64,000 bases of DNA from Longispora albida DSM 44784 (GCF_000379825.1 NZ_KB903836.1:599-64598); one strand, 5' to 3'. Positions 16,227-24,750 are shown, counted from the stretch's first letter. Notes: generated by a model from the letters alone, not told the origin. A program made the numbers and translations.

Positions 16227-17870
16227 TCACGCGACGGTGATCCGCACGTCGTCCACGGCGGCCTCGACCAGGCTCCCGCCCTCGGCGTCGGCGGCCTCCA
16301 CTGTGATCTGCACGCGCTGCCCGGCGAGCGCCGACAGGTCAGCGCTGCCGGACTGCCAGGCTCCGGCCGCGTGGCTGGCGCTGGCCCTCTTCTCGAACAG
16401 CACCCTGCCGCCGGCGCTGACCCGGAAGTAGTCGGCCGCCGTCGCGTTGTCCGCGTGCGCCAGGTACCAGCGGAACGTCAGCGTGACCGTCCCCGCCGGC
16501 AGTGTGATCTCGGGAGACCGCATGCTCGTCAGCCCGCCGTCCACGTCGTACGTGCCCGCGTCCGCGCCAGCCAGCCGCCCGGTCACCAGCGCACTCGTAC
16601 CCGACGTGGTGTCCCCGCGCTGGTACGTCGTCCCGTTGAACACTGTCGCCTCCGGGTCGCCGCGCTCGAAGCGCCCCGTGGTGGCCGTGTCGCCGGTACC
16701 AGCCGTCCAGCCCTTCGCCGTCTCGAAGTCGTCGGAGAACACTGTGGACCCGGTGACGGTGCCATACGTGGCCCGCACGACGTAGTTCTCCCCGGACTGG
16801 CTCAGCACCTGGATCTTCACGCCTGCGGCGCTGTCGGTGAACGTCTGCCCCGGATCCCACGCCCCGTCGTTGAACTCGTGGCCGGAACAGCCGCCGGAGC
16901 CCGGCCGGGAGTCCTTCACCCTGACCGGCCCCGAGCCGCTCTGCACGGCCGAGTCGACCGAGTAGATCAGCACCCCGGTGTCACAGGAGGCGCTGTTGTT
17001 GCCGCGCCGCGTCCTGACCTCGGCGACGTAGGCGCGGGTGTCGGCGTACCGGACCACGATCGCCTTCGTCCCGCCTGCCGTCTCCAGTGGCGTGATCGTC
17101 TGCTCGGTGGCCGTGTTGTACGTCCGGACACAGGAAACCTGCTGGTCGTCCAGCCAGCCGAGCTTCCACTTGTGCCAGGCGAACAGGTCTGGCGACGGGC
17201 CGCCGAGGTTGCCCATCAGGTCCCAGCCGCCGATGTAGCCGTGGCCGCCCGTACCGCCGTAGAGATCCGGCAGGCTGATCGTGTGCCCGTGCTCGTGGGC
17301 GAACAGCAGGTGCCGGTGGCCCGGCCAGTCGGTACCGAGCGTCGCCCCGGCCCTGATGGTCTTCCCGTCCAGCGTGACGTTCTCGAACTCGGCGTACGAG
17401 CGGGAGGTCCCGGCGTCCACCAGGAACACGCTGTCGATCGCCGAGAAGTCGAACCGCGAGTCCGCCTGCTCGGCTGCCCGGCCCCACACCGTGGAGGCGG
17501 CCAGCCCGGACCCGGTGACCGGCGCGGCCACGTCACCGGTCAGGTTCCCCGGCGGCGTGGCGTCGAGGGTCACGCTGGGGCCCTGGACCAGCTCCAGCGT
17601 GTACCGCCCGTAGGAACTCGTCCCGAACCACTGCTCGGCGGGCTTGAGCCTGCTGACCTCGGCAGCCGGGTTGCCGATGCCCCGGAAGAGCAGCGCGACG
17701 CGCAGCCTGCCGACCGGCCGGGGGAAACTGGCCCAGTTGGTGGTGCCCTCGCTGAGGAACGTGCGGCTGGGCAGCTTGCAGTCCGCGCTCGGGTCGGCGG
17801 CCTGTGCGAGCGCTGGCGCTGTCGTGAGTACCGTGCCGAACAGCAGCACGGCGAGTGCTTTCCTGATCAT
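16227..17870 (-). CDS. Secreted M6-like zinc metalloprotease with C-terminal beta-sandwich domain
   Basis: 547 aa. Signal peptide about residues 1-24 (LAVLLFGTVLTTAPALAQAA). The zinc motif is HEHGHTISLPDLYGG (HExxH) followed by GYIGGWDLMG with the Met-turn, as in immune-inhibitor-A-like M6 peptidases. Residues about 375-547, after a TVFSDDFETAKGW linker, form a jelly-roll/MAM-like domain common at the end of bacterial secreted proteases. GGAG lies 6 nt before ATG 17870. Second of a tandem pair: 19 bp separate it from the upstream paralogue, so they are probably co-transcribed. Confidence 0.87.
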   Translation of the reverse strand: MIRKALAVLLFGTVLTTAPALAQAADPSADCKLPSRTFLSEGTTNWASFPRPVGRLRVALLFRGIGNPAAEVSRLKPAEQWFGTSSYGRYTLELVQGPSVTLDATPPGNLTGDVAAPVTGSGLAASTVWGRAAEQADSRFDFSAIDSVFLVDAGTSRSYAEFENVTLDGKTIRAGATLGTDWPGHRHLLFAHEHGHTISLPDLYGGTGGHGYIGGWDLMGNLGGPSPDLFAWHKWKLGWLDDQQVSCVRTYNTATEQTITPLETAGGTKAIVVRYADTRAYVAEVRTRRGNNSASCDTGVLIYSVDSAVQSGSGPVRVKDSRPGSGGCSGHEFNDGAWDPGQTFTDSAAGVKIQVLSQSGENYVVRATYGTVTGSTVFSDDFETAKGWTAGTGDTATTGRFERGDPEATVFNGTTYQRGDTTSGTSALVTGRLAGADAGTYDVDGGLTSMRSPEITLPAGTVTLTFRWYLAHADNATAADYFRVSAGGRVLFEKRASASHAAGAWQSGSADLSALAGQRVQITVEAADAEGGSLVEAAVDDVRITVA

Positions 17871-17889
17871 GGTGACTCCAGTTGAGGGG

Positions 17890-19095
17890 TTACTGGCTGA
17901 CGCGGAGGGTGTAGCCGCCACCGGACGTGCCCAGCAGCTCGATGCGCGTCCGGCTCTGGGGGTCGGAGAACGTGCGGATCTCACCGGGGCCGAGGTCGTA
18001 GGCGGCGTCGTTGAGCGGGTCGCCGCAGACGCCTGTCGACGGGTGCGCGTCGGCCACCCGGATCGACCCCGAGCCATTCGCCCGCGAAGCGTCCACCTTG
18101 TACACCAGGACGCCCTTGTCGCACGCCGCCGAGTCCACTCCGGTGCGCTGCCGGACCTCGGCGACCCAGGCCGTGTACCGTCCCGTCCTCGCGACCACGG
18201 CTTTGCGGCCACCGGCCGTCTCGATGGGGGACAGGGTGACGACCTGGGACTCGCCGGGCAGTACGCAGGCGATCTGGCTGTCGGTGACCCAGCCCAGCTT
18301 CCACTTCTCCCAGGCGAGGAAGTCCGGCGCCTCGGCCGCGATGTTGCCCATCACGCCCCAGTCGCCGGTGAACTGGAACGTCCGGCCGCTGCCCGTGGCG
18401 TTGTACAGCTCCGGCAGCCCCGTGTCGTGCCCGGTCTCGTGGTTGAGGATCTTGTAACCCCAGTGCCAGGCGTCCTGGCCGAAGGTCACGCCGTTGCGGA
18501 ACACGCGGCCGTCGAAGACCACGGCACCCCGGTAGTCGTTCCACTCGGGGGAGTAGGGGATCGCGGTGGCGTTGCGGGAGGGCACGACATACACCAGCTG
18601 GTACCTGCTGAAGTCCACCTCCGCGTCCGCCAGCCGCATCGCCTCGCTGATGTAGCGCGCCTGCACCTCGGGCGTGACGATGTACCCGAGTTCGTAGTCC
18701 CGATCGTTACGGCTCATCCGGTACCAGCGCTGCGGCGCGTCCACCGTCAGCCGGAACTGCCCGTAGGACGCGTCGCGGAAGAACTGCGTGCTGCCGGGTA
18801 CGAGATGGTTGTAGTAGGTGGCAGTGCTGCCCGAAGCCCGGGCGTTCGGGAAGTCGACGAAGAGCATGATCGCCCGCACGTCCCCGATCGGCCGGGCCTG
18901 GTTCGCCCAGTCGGTGTCGATCCCGTGGTGCAGCCGGGTGTTGTAGCCGGGTACGCCGCCACCCGGCCAGCCTTCCGGCGGGGCGGCGACCCGGCACTGC
19001 TCCGCCGGGGAGGTGATGGCTGCCTGTGCTGGCGCGGCGAGCGCCGTCACGGCCAGGAGGGCCGAGCACACCGCGCCGAGTGTCCTGTTACGCAT
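17890..19095 (-). CDS. Secreted M6-like zinc metalloprotease (single domain paralogue)
   Basis: 401 aa. Signal peptide about residues 1-26 (LGAVCSALLAVTALAAPAQA). Zinc site HETGHDTGLPELY, then WGVMGNI (Met-turn region), and the same block as its neighbour: FLAWEKWKLGW versus FAWHKWKLGW, and SPIETAGGRKAVVAR versus TPLETAGGTKAIVVR. It lacks the C-terminal beta-sandwich present in the downstream copy. ATG 19095 is preceded by GGAG at 6 nt spacing. The pair arose by duplication followed by domain gain or loss. Confidence 0.87.
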   Translation of the reverse strand: MRNRTLGAVCSALLAVTALAAPAQAAITSPAEQCRVAAPPEGWPGGGVPGYNTRLHHGIDTDWANQARPIGDVRAIMLFVDFPNARASGSTATYYNHLVPGSTQFFRDASYGQFRLTVDAPQRWYRMSRNDRDYELGYIVTPEVQARYISEAMRLADAEVDFSRYQLVYVVPSRNATAIPYSPEWNDYRGAVVFDGRVFRNGVTFGQDAWHWGYKILNHETGHDTGLPELYNATGSGRTFQFTGDWGVMGNIAAEAPDFLAWEKWKLGWVTDSQIACVLPGESQVVTLSPIETAGGRKAVVARTGRYTAWVAEVRQRTGVDSAACDKGVLVYKVDASRANGSGSIRVADAHPSTGVCGDPLNDAAYDLGPGEIRTFSDPQSRTRIELLGTSGGGYTLRVSQ

Positions 19096-19259
19096 CTGCT
19101 TCTCCGCTGAGGGGGTGCGGATAGGGATGCGTCCATCACAGCCCCCGAGGCCCCGTCCAGGCATCCAGCAGGTGTCGGGAATCCCGGGACCGATGGCCGT
19201 CACCTGCCGGACAGCGGCGGAGGAGACGGCCCGTGATCATCGGTTACTAGAATGGGCCG

Positions 19260-19835
19260 GTGACCAGCCCCATCCGCACGAGCGTGCTCGACGCCGTCAG
19301 TGAACTGCTCCGCACCACCCCGTGGGGCGCGGTCACGATGGCCGGCATCGCCGGCGTGGCCGGGGTGAGCCGCCAGACGGTGTACAACGAGTTCGGCTCG
19401 CGGCAGGCACTCGCCCAGGAGTACGTGCTGCGGGAGGTCAACCGGTTCCTCGGCGAGGTGGAGCAGGCCGTGCTGGCACATGCCTCGGACCCGCACGCCG
19501 CGATCACGGCGGCCTTCCGGGTCTTCCTCGACACCACGGCCGACCATCCGCTGGTGAAGAGCATCGAGCGGCACGACGAACTGTTCGGCCTGGTCACGGT
19601 GAACGGCGAGCCAGTGCTGCACGCCGCGACGGCCTTCCTCACCGGCCTGATCCTGCGTACCTGGCCGGACGTCGACCCGGCAGCCGTCGGCCTGCTCGCC
19701 GAGTCGGTCACCCGCCTCGGCATCAGCCACGTGATCCTGCCCAGCGGCCCGGCCGAGCTGACGGCCAGGGCGATGGCCGAGCTGATGGCCCCCTTCATCA
19801 CCCTGCACACCGGCATCGCGCCCGGCGGAGACTAG
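19260..19835 (+). CDS. TetR-family regulator
   Basis: 191 aa starting at GTG 19260. HTH: RTSVLDAVSELLRTTPWGAV, then TMAGIAGVAGVSRQTVYNEF, with the C-terminal domain belonging to the TetR subclass with segment LLAESVTRLGISHVILPSGP. Such AlkX-like TetR proteins are often linked to alkane genes, but here it stands beside the divergent M6 protease pair and small secreted proteins. Target unknown. Confidence 0.85.
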   Translation: MTSPIRTSVLDAVSELLRTTPWGAVTMAGIAGVAGVSRQTVYNEFGSRQALAQEYVLREVNRFLGEVEQAVLAHASDPHAAITAAFRVFLDTTADHPLVKSIERHDELFGLVTVNGEPVLHAATAFLTGLILRTWPDVDPAAVGLLAESVTRLGISHVILPSGPAELTARAMAELMAPFITLHTGIAPGGD

Positions 19836-19858
19836 GCACGCCAGGTATCGACGAAAGT

Positions 19859-19871
19859 CGTTCGGGAATCC
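19859..19871 (+). promoter_or_regulatory. Conserved upstream element of secreted paralogue 1
   Basis: The string CGTTCGGGAATCC occurs 66-78 nt before the start of the secreted-protein gene at 19937 and recurs, same orientation and similar distance, at 20380-20392 before its paralogue at 20458. A partial third copy (CGTTCGGGAA) lies at 20359-20368. Downstream both leaders share ATCAC-CACT-TGGAG. Likely promoter or activator site co-duplicated with the gene. Confidence 0.5.
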
Positions 19872-19936
19872 ACCACGGCGGCCCGGCCTGGCCCAGAATG
19901 GGGCGCACGTATCACCCACCACTGTGGAGGGAAAAC

Positions 19937-20260
19937 ATGCGCATGTCCTTTGGCCGTCTCGCATCAGCCGCCGTGCTCGCGGCCGGTATCGGTGCCCTCG
20001 CGATTCCGGCGGCCGCCCAGGCCGCACCGTACATCCACTGCGACACCGGCGGGTCGAGCTACATCTGCGACTTCGACGGCGGATCGAACCCGAAGTGGTA
20101 CGTCAACAGCATCCACTACCCGGGCTTCGACGGGCAGTACACGATCTACGGCTCGTGCCGGGCCAACACCGTCGTGCGGGTCTCTGTCACGTACACCATC
20201 GGGGGTACGCCTGGCCAGGTGAACCGCAACTTCGTCTGCAACCCGGGCGACTGGCCGTGA
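19937..20260 (+). CDS. Small secreted protein, paralogue 1
   Basis: 107 aa. Signal peptide about residues 1-31 (MRMSFGRLASAAVLAAGIGA, ending AAAQAA). Mature part is about 76 residues with four Cys (HCDTG, YICDF, SCRAN, FVCNPGDW), suggesting two disulfides. Ends CNPGDWP. ATG 19937 has GGAGGG 5 nt upstream. No known fold recognised. Tandem paralogue at 20458 shares the signal, Cys pattern and C-terminus. Confidence 0.82.
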   Translation: MRMSFGRLASAAVLAAGIGALAIPAAAQAAPYIHCDTGGSSYICDFDGGSNPKWYVNSIHYPGFDGQYTIYGSCRANTVVRVSVTYTIGGTPGQVNRNFVCNPGDWP

Positions 20261-20291
20261 TCGGCTGACCACCAGCCCCTGACCTGCGAAA

Positions 20292-20345
20292 ACGTGGCCC
20301 GCCGCTGACGGCAGCGTACGGATCGCCGTCCTCGGCGGGCCACGT
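20292..20345 (+). terminator. Terminator between the secreted paralogues
   Basis: Perfect 13-bp stem (20292-20304 with 20333-20345) with a 28-nt loop, 31 nt past the stop of paralogue 1. Confidence 0.6.
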
Positions 20346-20379
20346 CCCGCCCGCTGCCCGTTCGGGAACACCGGCTGTT

Positions 20380-20392
20380 CGTTCGGGAATCC
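20380..20392 (+). promoter_or_regulatory. Conserved upstream element of secreted paralogue 2
   Basis: CGTTCGGGAATCC, identical to the element at 19859-19871, 66-78 nt upstream of the second paralogue start. Candidate promoter or operator shared by the pair. Confidence 0.5.
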
Positions 20393-20457
20393 TGAACGGC
20401 CCCGGGTCACGGCACAGACTGGGCACGCACCAATCACCAACCACTATGGAGTGAACA

Positions 20458-20790
20458 ATGCGTATGTCCCTGGGCCGCCTCGTGTCCGCAGCAGCCCTCG
20501 CCGCCGGGATCGGCGCGATGACCATCCCGGCCGCCGCTCAGGCCGCCGAGCCCGCCGTGTGGTGCGAGTCGGGTGCCTCGACCTACTTCTGCGACTTCAC
20601 CGGTCCGGGCACCGGCACCAAGTGGTACCTCAAGAACGTGTACTACCCGCAGCTGGACAACAAGAGCCACATCAGCCGCACCTGCATCGGCAACACCTCG
20701 GTCACCGTCGCGGTCGTCTACTACGACGCGGCCGGCATCAAGCACCAGGTCTCGACCCAGTTCGTGTGCAACCCGGGCGACTGGCAGTAG
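20458..20790 (+). CDS. Small secreted protein, paralogue 2
   Basis: 110 aa. Signal MRMSLGRLVSAAALAAGIGA, nearly the same as paralogue 1, then mature sequence with Cys in WCESG, YFCDF, TCIGN and FVCNPGDW at matching positions. Shared motif: KWY..(S/N)(I/V)(H/Y)YP. GGAG lies 8 nt before ATG 20458. Extracellular; function unknown. The duplicated promoter suggests dosage or diversification of a small disulfide-bonded secreted factor. Confidence 0.82.
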   Translation: MRMSLGRLVSAAALAAGIGAMTIPAAAQAAEPAVWCESGASTYFCDFTGPGTGTKWYLKNVYYPQLDNKSHISRTCIGNTSVTVAVVYYDAAGIKHQVSTQFVCNPGDWQ

Positions 20791-20793
20791 CCG

Positions 20794-21348
20794 TCAGGCC
20801 CCTTCCGGCCGGGCCATCCTGTAGAGCACGTGACGCCGCAGGGGGTGCCCGGCCGGGATCGTCGGGAAGTCGAAGTCGCCGGCCGGGTCCCGCGTCATGC
20901 CGATGCGTTCCATGACGGCCATCGAGCGCAGGTTGCTGGTGGCCGTCATGGAGACGATCTCGTCCAGCCCGGCCTCCCACCCGGCGGCCAGCGCGGCCCT
21001 CGCGGCCTCCGTCGCGTACCCGTGCCCCCACGCGCTCCTGGCCAGCCGCCAGCCGATCTCCACGGCCGGGGTGAACTCCGCCTCGAACCGCTGCCACTTG
21101 AGCCCGGTGAAGCCGGCGAACTCGCCGGTCGCCCGGACCTCCACAGCCCACAGCCCGAAACCCTCGGTCTCGAAGTGCTCCTCGAAGGCGGCGATCTGGG
21201 CGTCGGACTGCTCCCGGGTCATCGTCGACACGAAGTGCTCCATGACCGCCGGGTCGGCGTTCATCGCGGCGTATGGCTCGTGGTCGGAGGGCTGCCAGCG
21301 GCGGAGCAGGAGGCGTTCGGTGATCATCCCGATACGGTACTCGGTCAT
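20794..21348 (-). CDS. GNAT-family N-acetyltransferase (RimJ/RimL-like)
   Basis: 184 aa. ITERLLLRRWQPSDHEPYAA is the RimJ-type N-terminus, with the acetyl-CoA pyrophosphate loop region ARSAWGHGYATEAARAAL and a final strand-helix block TSNLRSMAVMERIGMTRD. ATG 21348 opens the protein; ATG 21327 is an alternative. Neither has a good ribosome site. Its start region is back-to-back with the phosphopantetheinyl transferase gene, 30 bp apart. Acceptor substrate (protein N-terminus or small amine) unknown. Confidence 0.85.
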   Translation of the reverse strand: MTEYRIGMITERLLLRRWQPSDHEPYAAMNADPAVMEHFVSTMTREQSDAQIAAFEEHFETEGFGLWAVEVRATGEFAGFTGLKWQRFEAEFTPAVEIGWRLARSAWGHGYATEAARAALAAGWEAGLDEIVSMTATSNLRSMAVMERIGMTRDPAGDFDFPTIPAGHPLRRHVLYRMARPEGA

Positions 21349-21378
21349 CGATATAGAACGGGGTGGCACAATCCGGCT

Positions 21379-22074
21379 GTGGTGATCCAAGTTGTGTGGG
21401 CGACGACCGGCCAGGCCCGGCCGGAGCACCGGGAGTGGTTCAGCCCAGCCGAACGGGAGCGCTGGGCGGCGTACAAGGCGCCGAACGCACAGGCGCAGTT
21501 CGCGGTGGGCTGCGCGATCACCCGGGCCGTCCTGGCGGAGCTGACCGGCGCCGGGCCCGCGGAGCTGGAGATCGACCGGGAGTGCTCACGGTGCGCCGGG
21601 CCGCACGGCAAGCCACGGGTGCCGGGCAGCGCGTGGAAGTTCTCGGTCAGCCACTCCGGTGACCGGATCGGGGTCGCGTTCGCGGAGGGTACCGAGCTGG
21701 GCCTCGACATCGAGCAGGTCACCGGGGCCGCCCGCGACGGGGTGGCCGGCATGATGCTCGCGCCGGCGGAGCTCGCCGCCTGGCAGGCCATGCCGGAGCC
21801 GGAGCGCACGTCCGTCTTCTACACGTACTGGGCCCGCAAGGAGTCGGTCCTCAAGGCGACCGGCGACGGGCTGACCGCCTCCCTGCCCGAGGTGCGGGTG
21901 ACCCCGCCGGGCGAGCCGCCGAGGCTGCTGGGCTACCCGGGCGGGGCGATCGTCGAGGCGAGCATGGCCGACCTGGACGGCGGTCCGGGCTACGCCGCGG
22001 CGCTGACCGTGCTCGGCCCCGGCCCGATGGCCCCCGTCGAGTACCGCGACGCGGCCCGGATACCCGGCTTCTGA
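21379..22074 (+). CDS. 4'-phosphopantetheinyl transferase, Sfp type
   Basis: About 231 aa. Transfers phosphopantetheine from CoA to a Ser of carrier proteins in PKS, NRPS or fatty-acid synthases. Signature sites are visible: CoA-binding GKPRV, FSVSHSGDRIGVAF, metal-binding GLDIEQV, and the late FYTYWARKESVLKATGDGL (W-x-x-KE-x3-K). GTG 21379 is taken as start because the conserved sequence begins right there (VVIQVVWATT). No carrier-protein genes are in the window, so it probably serves clusters elsewhere. Confidence 0.93.
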   Translation: MVIQVVWATTGQARPEHREWFSPAERERWAAYKAPNAQAQFAVGCAITRAVLAELTGAGPAELEIDRECSRCAGPHGKPRVPGSAWKFSVSHSGDRIGVAFAEGTELGLDIEQVTGAARDGVAGMMLAPAELAAWQAMPEPERTSVFYTYWARKESVLKATGDGLTASLPEVRVTPPGEPPRLLGYPGGAIVEASMADLDGGPGYAAALTVLGPGPMAPVEYRDAARIPGF

Positions 22075-22100
22075 GGCCGCCAGGCACCTATCCTTGCGGC

Positions 22101-22772
22101 ATGGGTACCTATCGGGCTGTGGTCGTCGGTGGCACCGGGGCTGTCGGCTCCTCGCTGGTCAGCGAGCTGCTGGCCTCGCCTGCGTGTACCGAGGTTGTCA
22201 GCCTCGGCCGCCGGGCAGGCCCGGAGCGTGAGGGCCTGACCCAGCACGTCGTCGACCTCCGCGACCTGGAGTCCGCGACCGCCGAGGCCGGCGCCGGGTG
22301 CACGGTCGCGTTCTGCACCCTCGGCATGGGCCAGCCCAGCAAGGAGTCCAGGGCCGACTTCCTCCGGGTCGACGTCGAGTACCCGGCGGCGTTCGCCAGG
22401 GGAGCGAAGGCCGCCGGGGCCGGGCACATCAGCCTGCTCAGCTCCGTCGGGGCCAGCGAGAGCTCGCGGGCCTTCTACCTGCGGGTCAAGGGCATGGCCG
22501 AGGCGGCGATGAGCGCACCGGGCTTCGGCCGGGTCAGCCTGTTCCGGCCGAGCCTGCTGACCACGCCGCAGAGCCGGTACGGCTGGCGCGACACCGTCTA
22601 CCAGGCCGTCATCCCGAAGGTCTCGTGGGCGCTGCCCTCCCAGTACCACGAGATCAGCGTGGCGGACCTCGGCCGCGCGATGCGGCTGAACGCCGAGCGG
22701 ACCGGAGCCGGGCTGGAAGTCCTGTACTACAAGGACTTCGCGGCCCTCCTCCGCCCCGTCTCGGGTTTCTGA
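22101..22772 (+). CDS. NAD(P)-binding TIP30/HTATIP2-like atypical SDR
   Basis: 223 aa. N-terminal Rossmann motif VVVGGTGAVGSSLVSELL, then CTLGMGQPSKES, and HISLLSSVGASESSRAFYLRVKGMAE? segment in pieces: the SSVGAS Ser, Tyr and downstream Lys (YLRVKG) occupy the SDR active-site order. FRPSLL closes the core. The human TIP30-like family is NADP-binding. It follows the phosphopantetheinyl transferase gene by 26 bp, so probably one transcript. Substrate unknown. Confidence 0.82.
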   Translation: MGTYRAVVVGGTGAVGSSLVSELLASPACTEVVSLGRRAGPEREGLTQHVVDLRDLESATAEAGAGCTVAFCTLGMGQPSKESRADFLRVDVEYPAAFARGAKAAGAGHISLLSSVGASESSRAFYLRVKGMAEAAMSAPGFGRVSLFRPSLLTTPQSRYGWRDTVYQAVIPKVSWALPSQYHEISVADLGRAMRLNAERTGAGLEVLYYKDFAALLRPVSGF

Positions 22773-22775
22773 CCC

Positions 22776-23294
22776 CTAGGACCTGTCCAGGCGTTCGCGG
22801 ATGACGTCGGCGTGCCCGTTGTGCTGTGCGTACTCCTCGATCACGTGCAGGTACACCCAGCGAAGGTTGACCTGGCCGGTCGGGGCGCCGTCGTCGGCCA
22901 CCGGCTCGGCGAGGTCCCGCCCGGCGGTCACGGCGTCGGCGGCCTCCTGCTCGGCGAGCAGGGTGGCGAAGTCCGCCTCGGGGTCGGCGTCCGCCACGAG
23001 GCCGAAGTCGCCGCCCTCCAGTTCCGGTGTGGAGTAGATGTCGGGCAGGTCGAGCTGCCCGTACTTCACCCGGAACCAGAAGCGCTCGATCTCGGCCATG
23101 TGCCGGACGAGGCCGAGCAGCGTGAGGCTGGACGGCGGGGCCGAGGCCGTCTTGAGCTGCCCGGCGGTGAGGCCGGCGCACTTCATCAGCAGATAGGTGC
23201 GCTGCCTGTAGAGGAAGTCACGCAGGGTGGCCAGCTCGGTATCGGCCATGTTGGTGCGGGGCCTGCGTTCGATCGTGGGTGCGGTCCAGGTCAT
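22776..23294 (-). CDS. DinB-superfamily protein (DUF664 type)
   Basis: 172 aa beginning MTWTAPTIERR, the usual start for actinobacterial DUF664 proteins, followed by LRDFLYRQRTYLLMKCAGLT and LVRHMAEIERFWFR. The C-terminal helix carries HVIEEYAQHNGHADVIRE. The three His positions (LVRHMA, HVIEEYAQHNGH) are the metal-binding triad of the DinB four-helix bundle, which in Gram-positives includes thiol-linked transferases. Converges on the TIP30-like gene with almost no gap. Reaction unknown. Confidence 0.88.
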   Translation of the reverse strand: MTWTAPTIERRPRTNMADTELATLRDFLYRQRTYLLMKCAGLTAGQLKTASAPPSSLTLLGLVRHMAEIERFWFRVKYGQLDLPDIYSTPELEGGDFGLVADADPEADFATLLAEQEAADAVTAGRDLAEPVADDGAPTGQVNLRWVYLHVIEEYAQHNGHADVIRERLDRS

Positions 23295-23345
23295 GCGGTC
23301 ATGATCGCAACCAGCACAATCCATTTCCGGTACCCGGCGGGACTC

Positions 23346-23969
23346 TCACTCCTGGTTCAGATAGGTGAGAACCCCTGCTACCTGCGCGGCGATGGCCGAC
23401 CCGACCATCAGCCCCGCCACGATCCAGTACTTCCGCGTACTGGCTGAGCGGCCGGAGAACCCGGCCGTCTGCACAACCTCGGTGTCTGACAGGCGCTCGG
23501 ACATGTGCGGCTGCGGGGCGCCCTCCGTCAGCAGCTCGATGGTGAGACGCGTGCCGGAAGGTATCGGGCCGGGGCCGAGGCGCAGCTCGTTCCTGGATGT
23601 CCTGGTCATGGGCTCCTCGGCCCGCTCGCCGGTCTTGCTGGCCGCGTGCAGCCTGATGACCTTGACGATGGGGACACCCAGGTCGAAGACGATGGGGCGG
23701 CCTGCGTCGAACTGGCTGTTCAGCACGTCGTGACGCCCAGTGGAGTCCACTGTGATCGTCTGCACGTGCGGGCTGGTGACGGGCTCGCCGGCCACCGTGA
23801 CCGCGAGGTCCGGCAGCCGTCCTCCGGAGCTGGCGAGGAGGGGTACCGGCCGGCCGAAGCTGACAACGAGTCTCCGCCTGGGCGGATACAGGGCCCGCCA
23901 GGCGAAGAGCGCACTCAGGACAGTCACCGGAAGACCTGCGACGGCCACCCAGAGCAGGATCGTGTTCAA
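23346..23969 (-). CDS. Membrane protein with two terminal helices, unknown function
   Basis: 207 aa. One hydrophobic helix at about residues 4-25 (ILLWVAVAGLPVTVLSALFA) and one near the C-terminus (YWIVAGLMVGSAIAAQVAGV). The intervening 130 residues are beta-rich and soluble (GRPIVFDLGVPIVKVIRLHA). I do not recognise a family. The gene stands alone: its start is 55 bp from a duplicated terminator that marks the edge of a foreign block. Confidence 0.65.
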   Translation of the reverse strand: MNTILLWVAVAGLPVTVLSALFAWRALYPPRRRLVVSFGRPVPLLASSGGRLPDLAVTVAGEPVTSPHVQTITVDSTGRHDVLNSQFDAGRPIVFDLGVPIVKVIRLHAASKTGERAEEPMTRTSRNELRLGPGPIPSGTRLTIELLTEGAPQPHMSERLSDTEVVQTAGFSGRSASTRKYWIVAGLMVGSAIAAQVAGVLTYLNQE

Positions 23970-24023
23970 ACCGTATTCCTTGAGATGGATCCATCGGGGC
24001 CCCGCAGTCTACGGGCACGGTGC

Positions 24024-24074
24024 GAGCCTGAGACGGACGGAGAAGCCCCCGCCGTGAGACGGGGGCTTCCTCGT
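24024..24074. repeat. Duplicate of the phoD terminator region (left copy)
   Basis: 51 bp that match 26519-26569 with a single mismatch. Both contain the 10-bp hairpin (24042-24051 with 24060-24069) with C5/G5 core. The two copies lie in the same orientation about 2.5 kb apart and flank the XRE/Nudix block. Confidence 0.88.
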
Positions 24075-24144
24075 AGGAGCCGGCCCGGCCACGGTCCACG
24101 CGCCAGGTGGACACGGTGCACATCGCCGCGTCCGGGTTGGCCCG
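24067..24144 (-). pseudogene. Remnant of a PhoD-type phosphatase C-terminus
   Basis: On the minus strand this reads RANPDAAMCTVSTWRVDRGR then AGSYEE, matching the C-terminal RADPSAAMSTVSTWHVDRGR-AGAYED of the intact phoD gene at 26572-28107. About 50 bp corresponding to the last codons of phoD are deleted so the fragment runs straight into the copied terminator. No upstream phoD sequence remains. It marks an old duplication or insertion junction. Confidence 0.85.
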
Positions 24145-24255
24145 ACGGAGATCGAGATCAAGCCGCACGCCTCGAAGGGGTTATGCGCTTCTCAGCGACA
24201 TCAAGCTTCCGTTCGCTCTCAACCATCGGGGTCGGGTTGGTGTCTCTTCCTGGCA

Positions 24256-24516
24256 TCAGCGCTCACACGCCGGGTGGTACAGCGGGGCGATCGAGGAGTA
24301 CACGTCGCAGCGGACGTACGCGACACCATCCAGCCGGGCGTACGGTGCGACCCGTTCCACCTGCTGGCCACGGAGATCCAGGCATCCGGCAGCACTCGTG
24401 CAGAGGATGCCGACCTCCGAAGCGGACGCCTCCTGAACGGGAAAGAGCTTCACATCGCCTCCACAGTGGAAACCCCGGCTGGCGCGCGTGCGGTCACTCA
24501 GCGTGGGAAGGCGCAT
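24256..24516 (-). CDS. Hypothetical 86-aa protein
   Basis: Begins MRLPTLSDRTRASRGFHCGG and contains three further Cys (GILCTS, AGCLDL, YVRCDV) in an alternating polar pattern, ending SSIAPLYHPACER. It looks like a real small cytosolic protein more than the opposite-strand frame, but no ribosome site is strong and no family is recognised. It diverges from the XRE regulator inside the foreign block. The 234 bp up to that regulator hold no convincing gene. Confidence 0.42.
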   Translation of the reverse strand: MRLPTLSDRTRASRGFHCGGDVKLFPVQEASASEVGILCTSAAGCLDLRGQQVERVAPYARLDGVAYVRCDVYSSIAPLYHPACER

Positions 24517-24750
24517 CGGTGATCGGGACACGCCAGCCGGGGAGCTTGGGTGAGCGAGCCCCCGCCGGTGCTCTTCGCTGTGATCGCATGGCCAAGGGCT
24601 GTCAGCAGGGCTGGAACCTGGACTTTCCTGCCTACCCGACCAACGGGGGACGCTCACAGGGCGCTTGGCGCCCATAGACACAGCGTCCCTGACCGGAGAC
24701 CATCGTTGAAGCAGGCGAGTATCCCCCGAAGTTCACCTCACGAGGTAGGT

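Noticed and set aside
24550-24750. Upstream extension of the XRE gene to the ATG/GTG near 24550
   Set aside because: Extra 67 residues are low-complexity; ATG 24751 has GAGGT and begins the HTH region.
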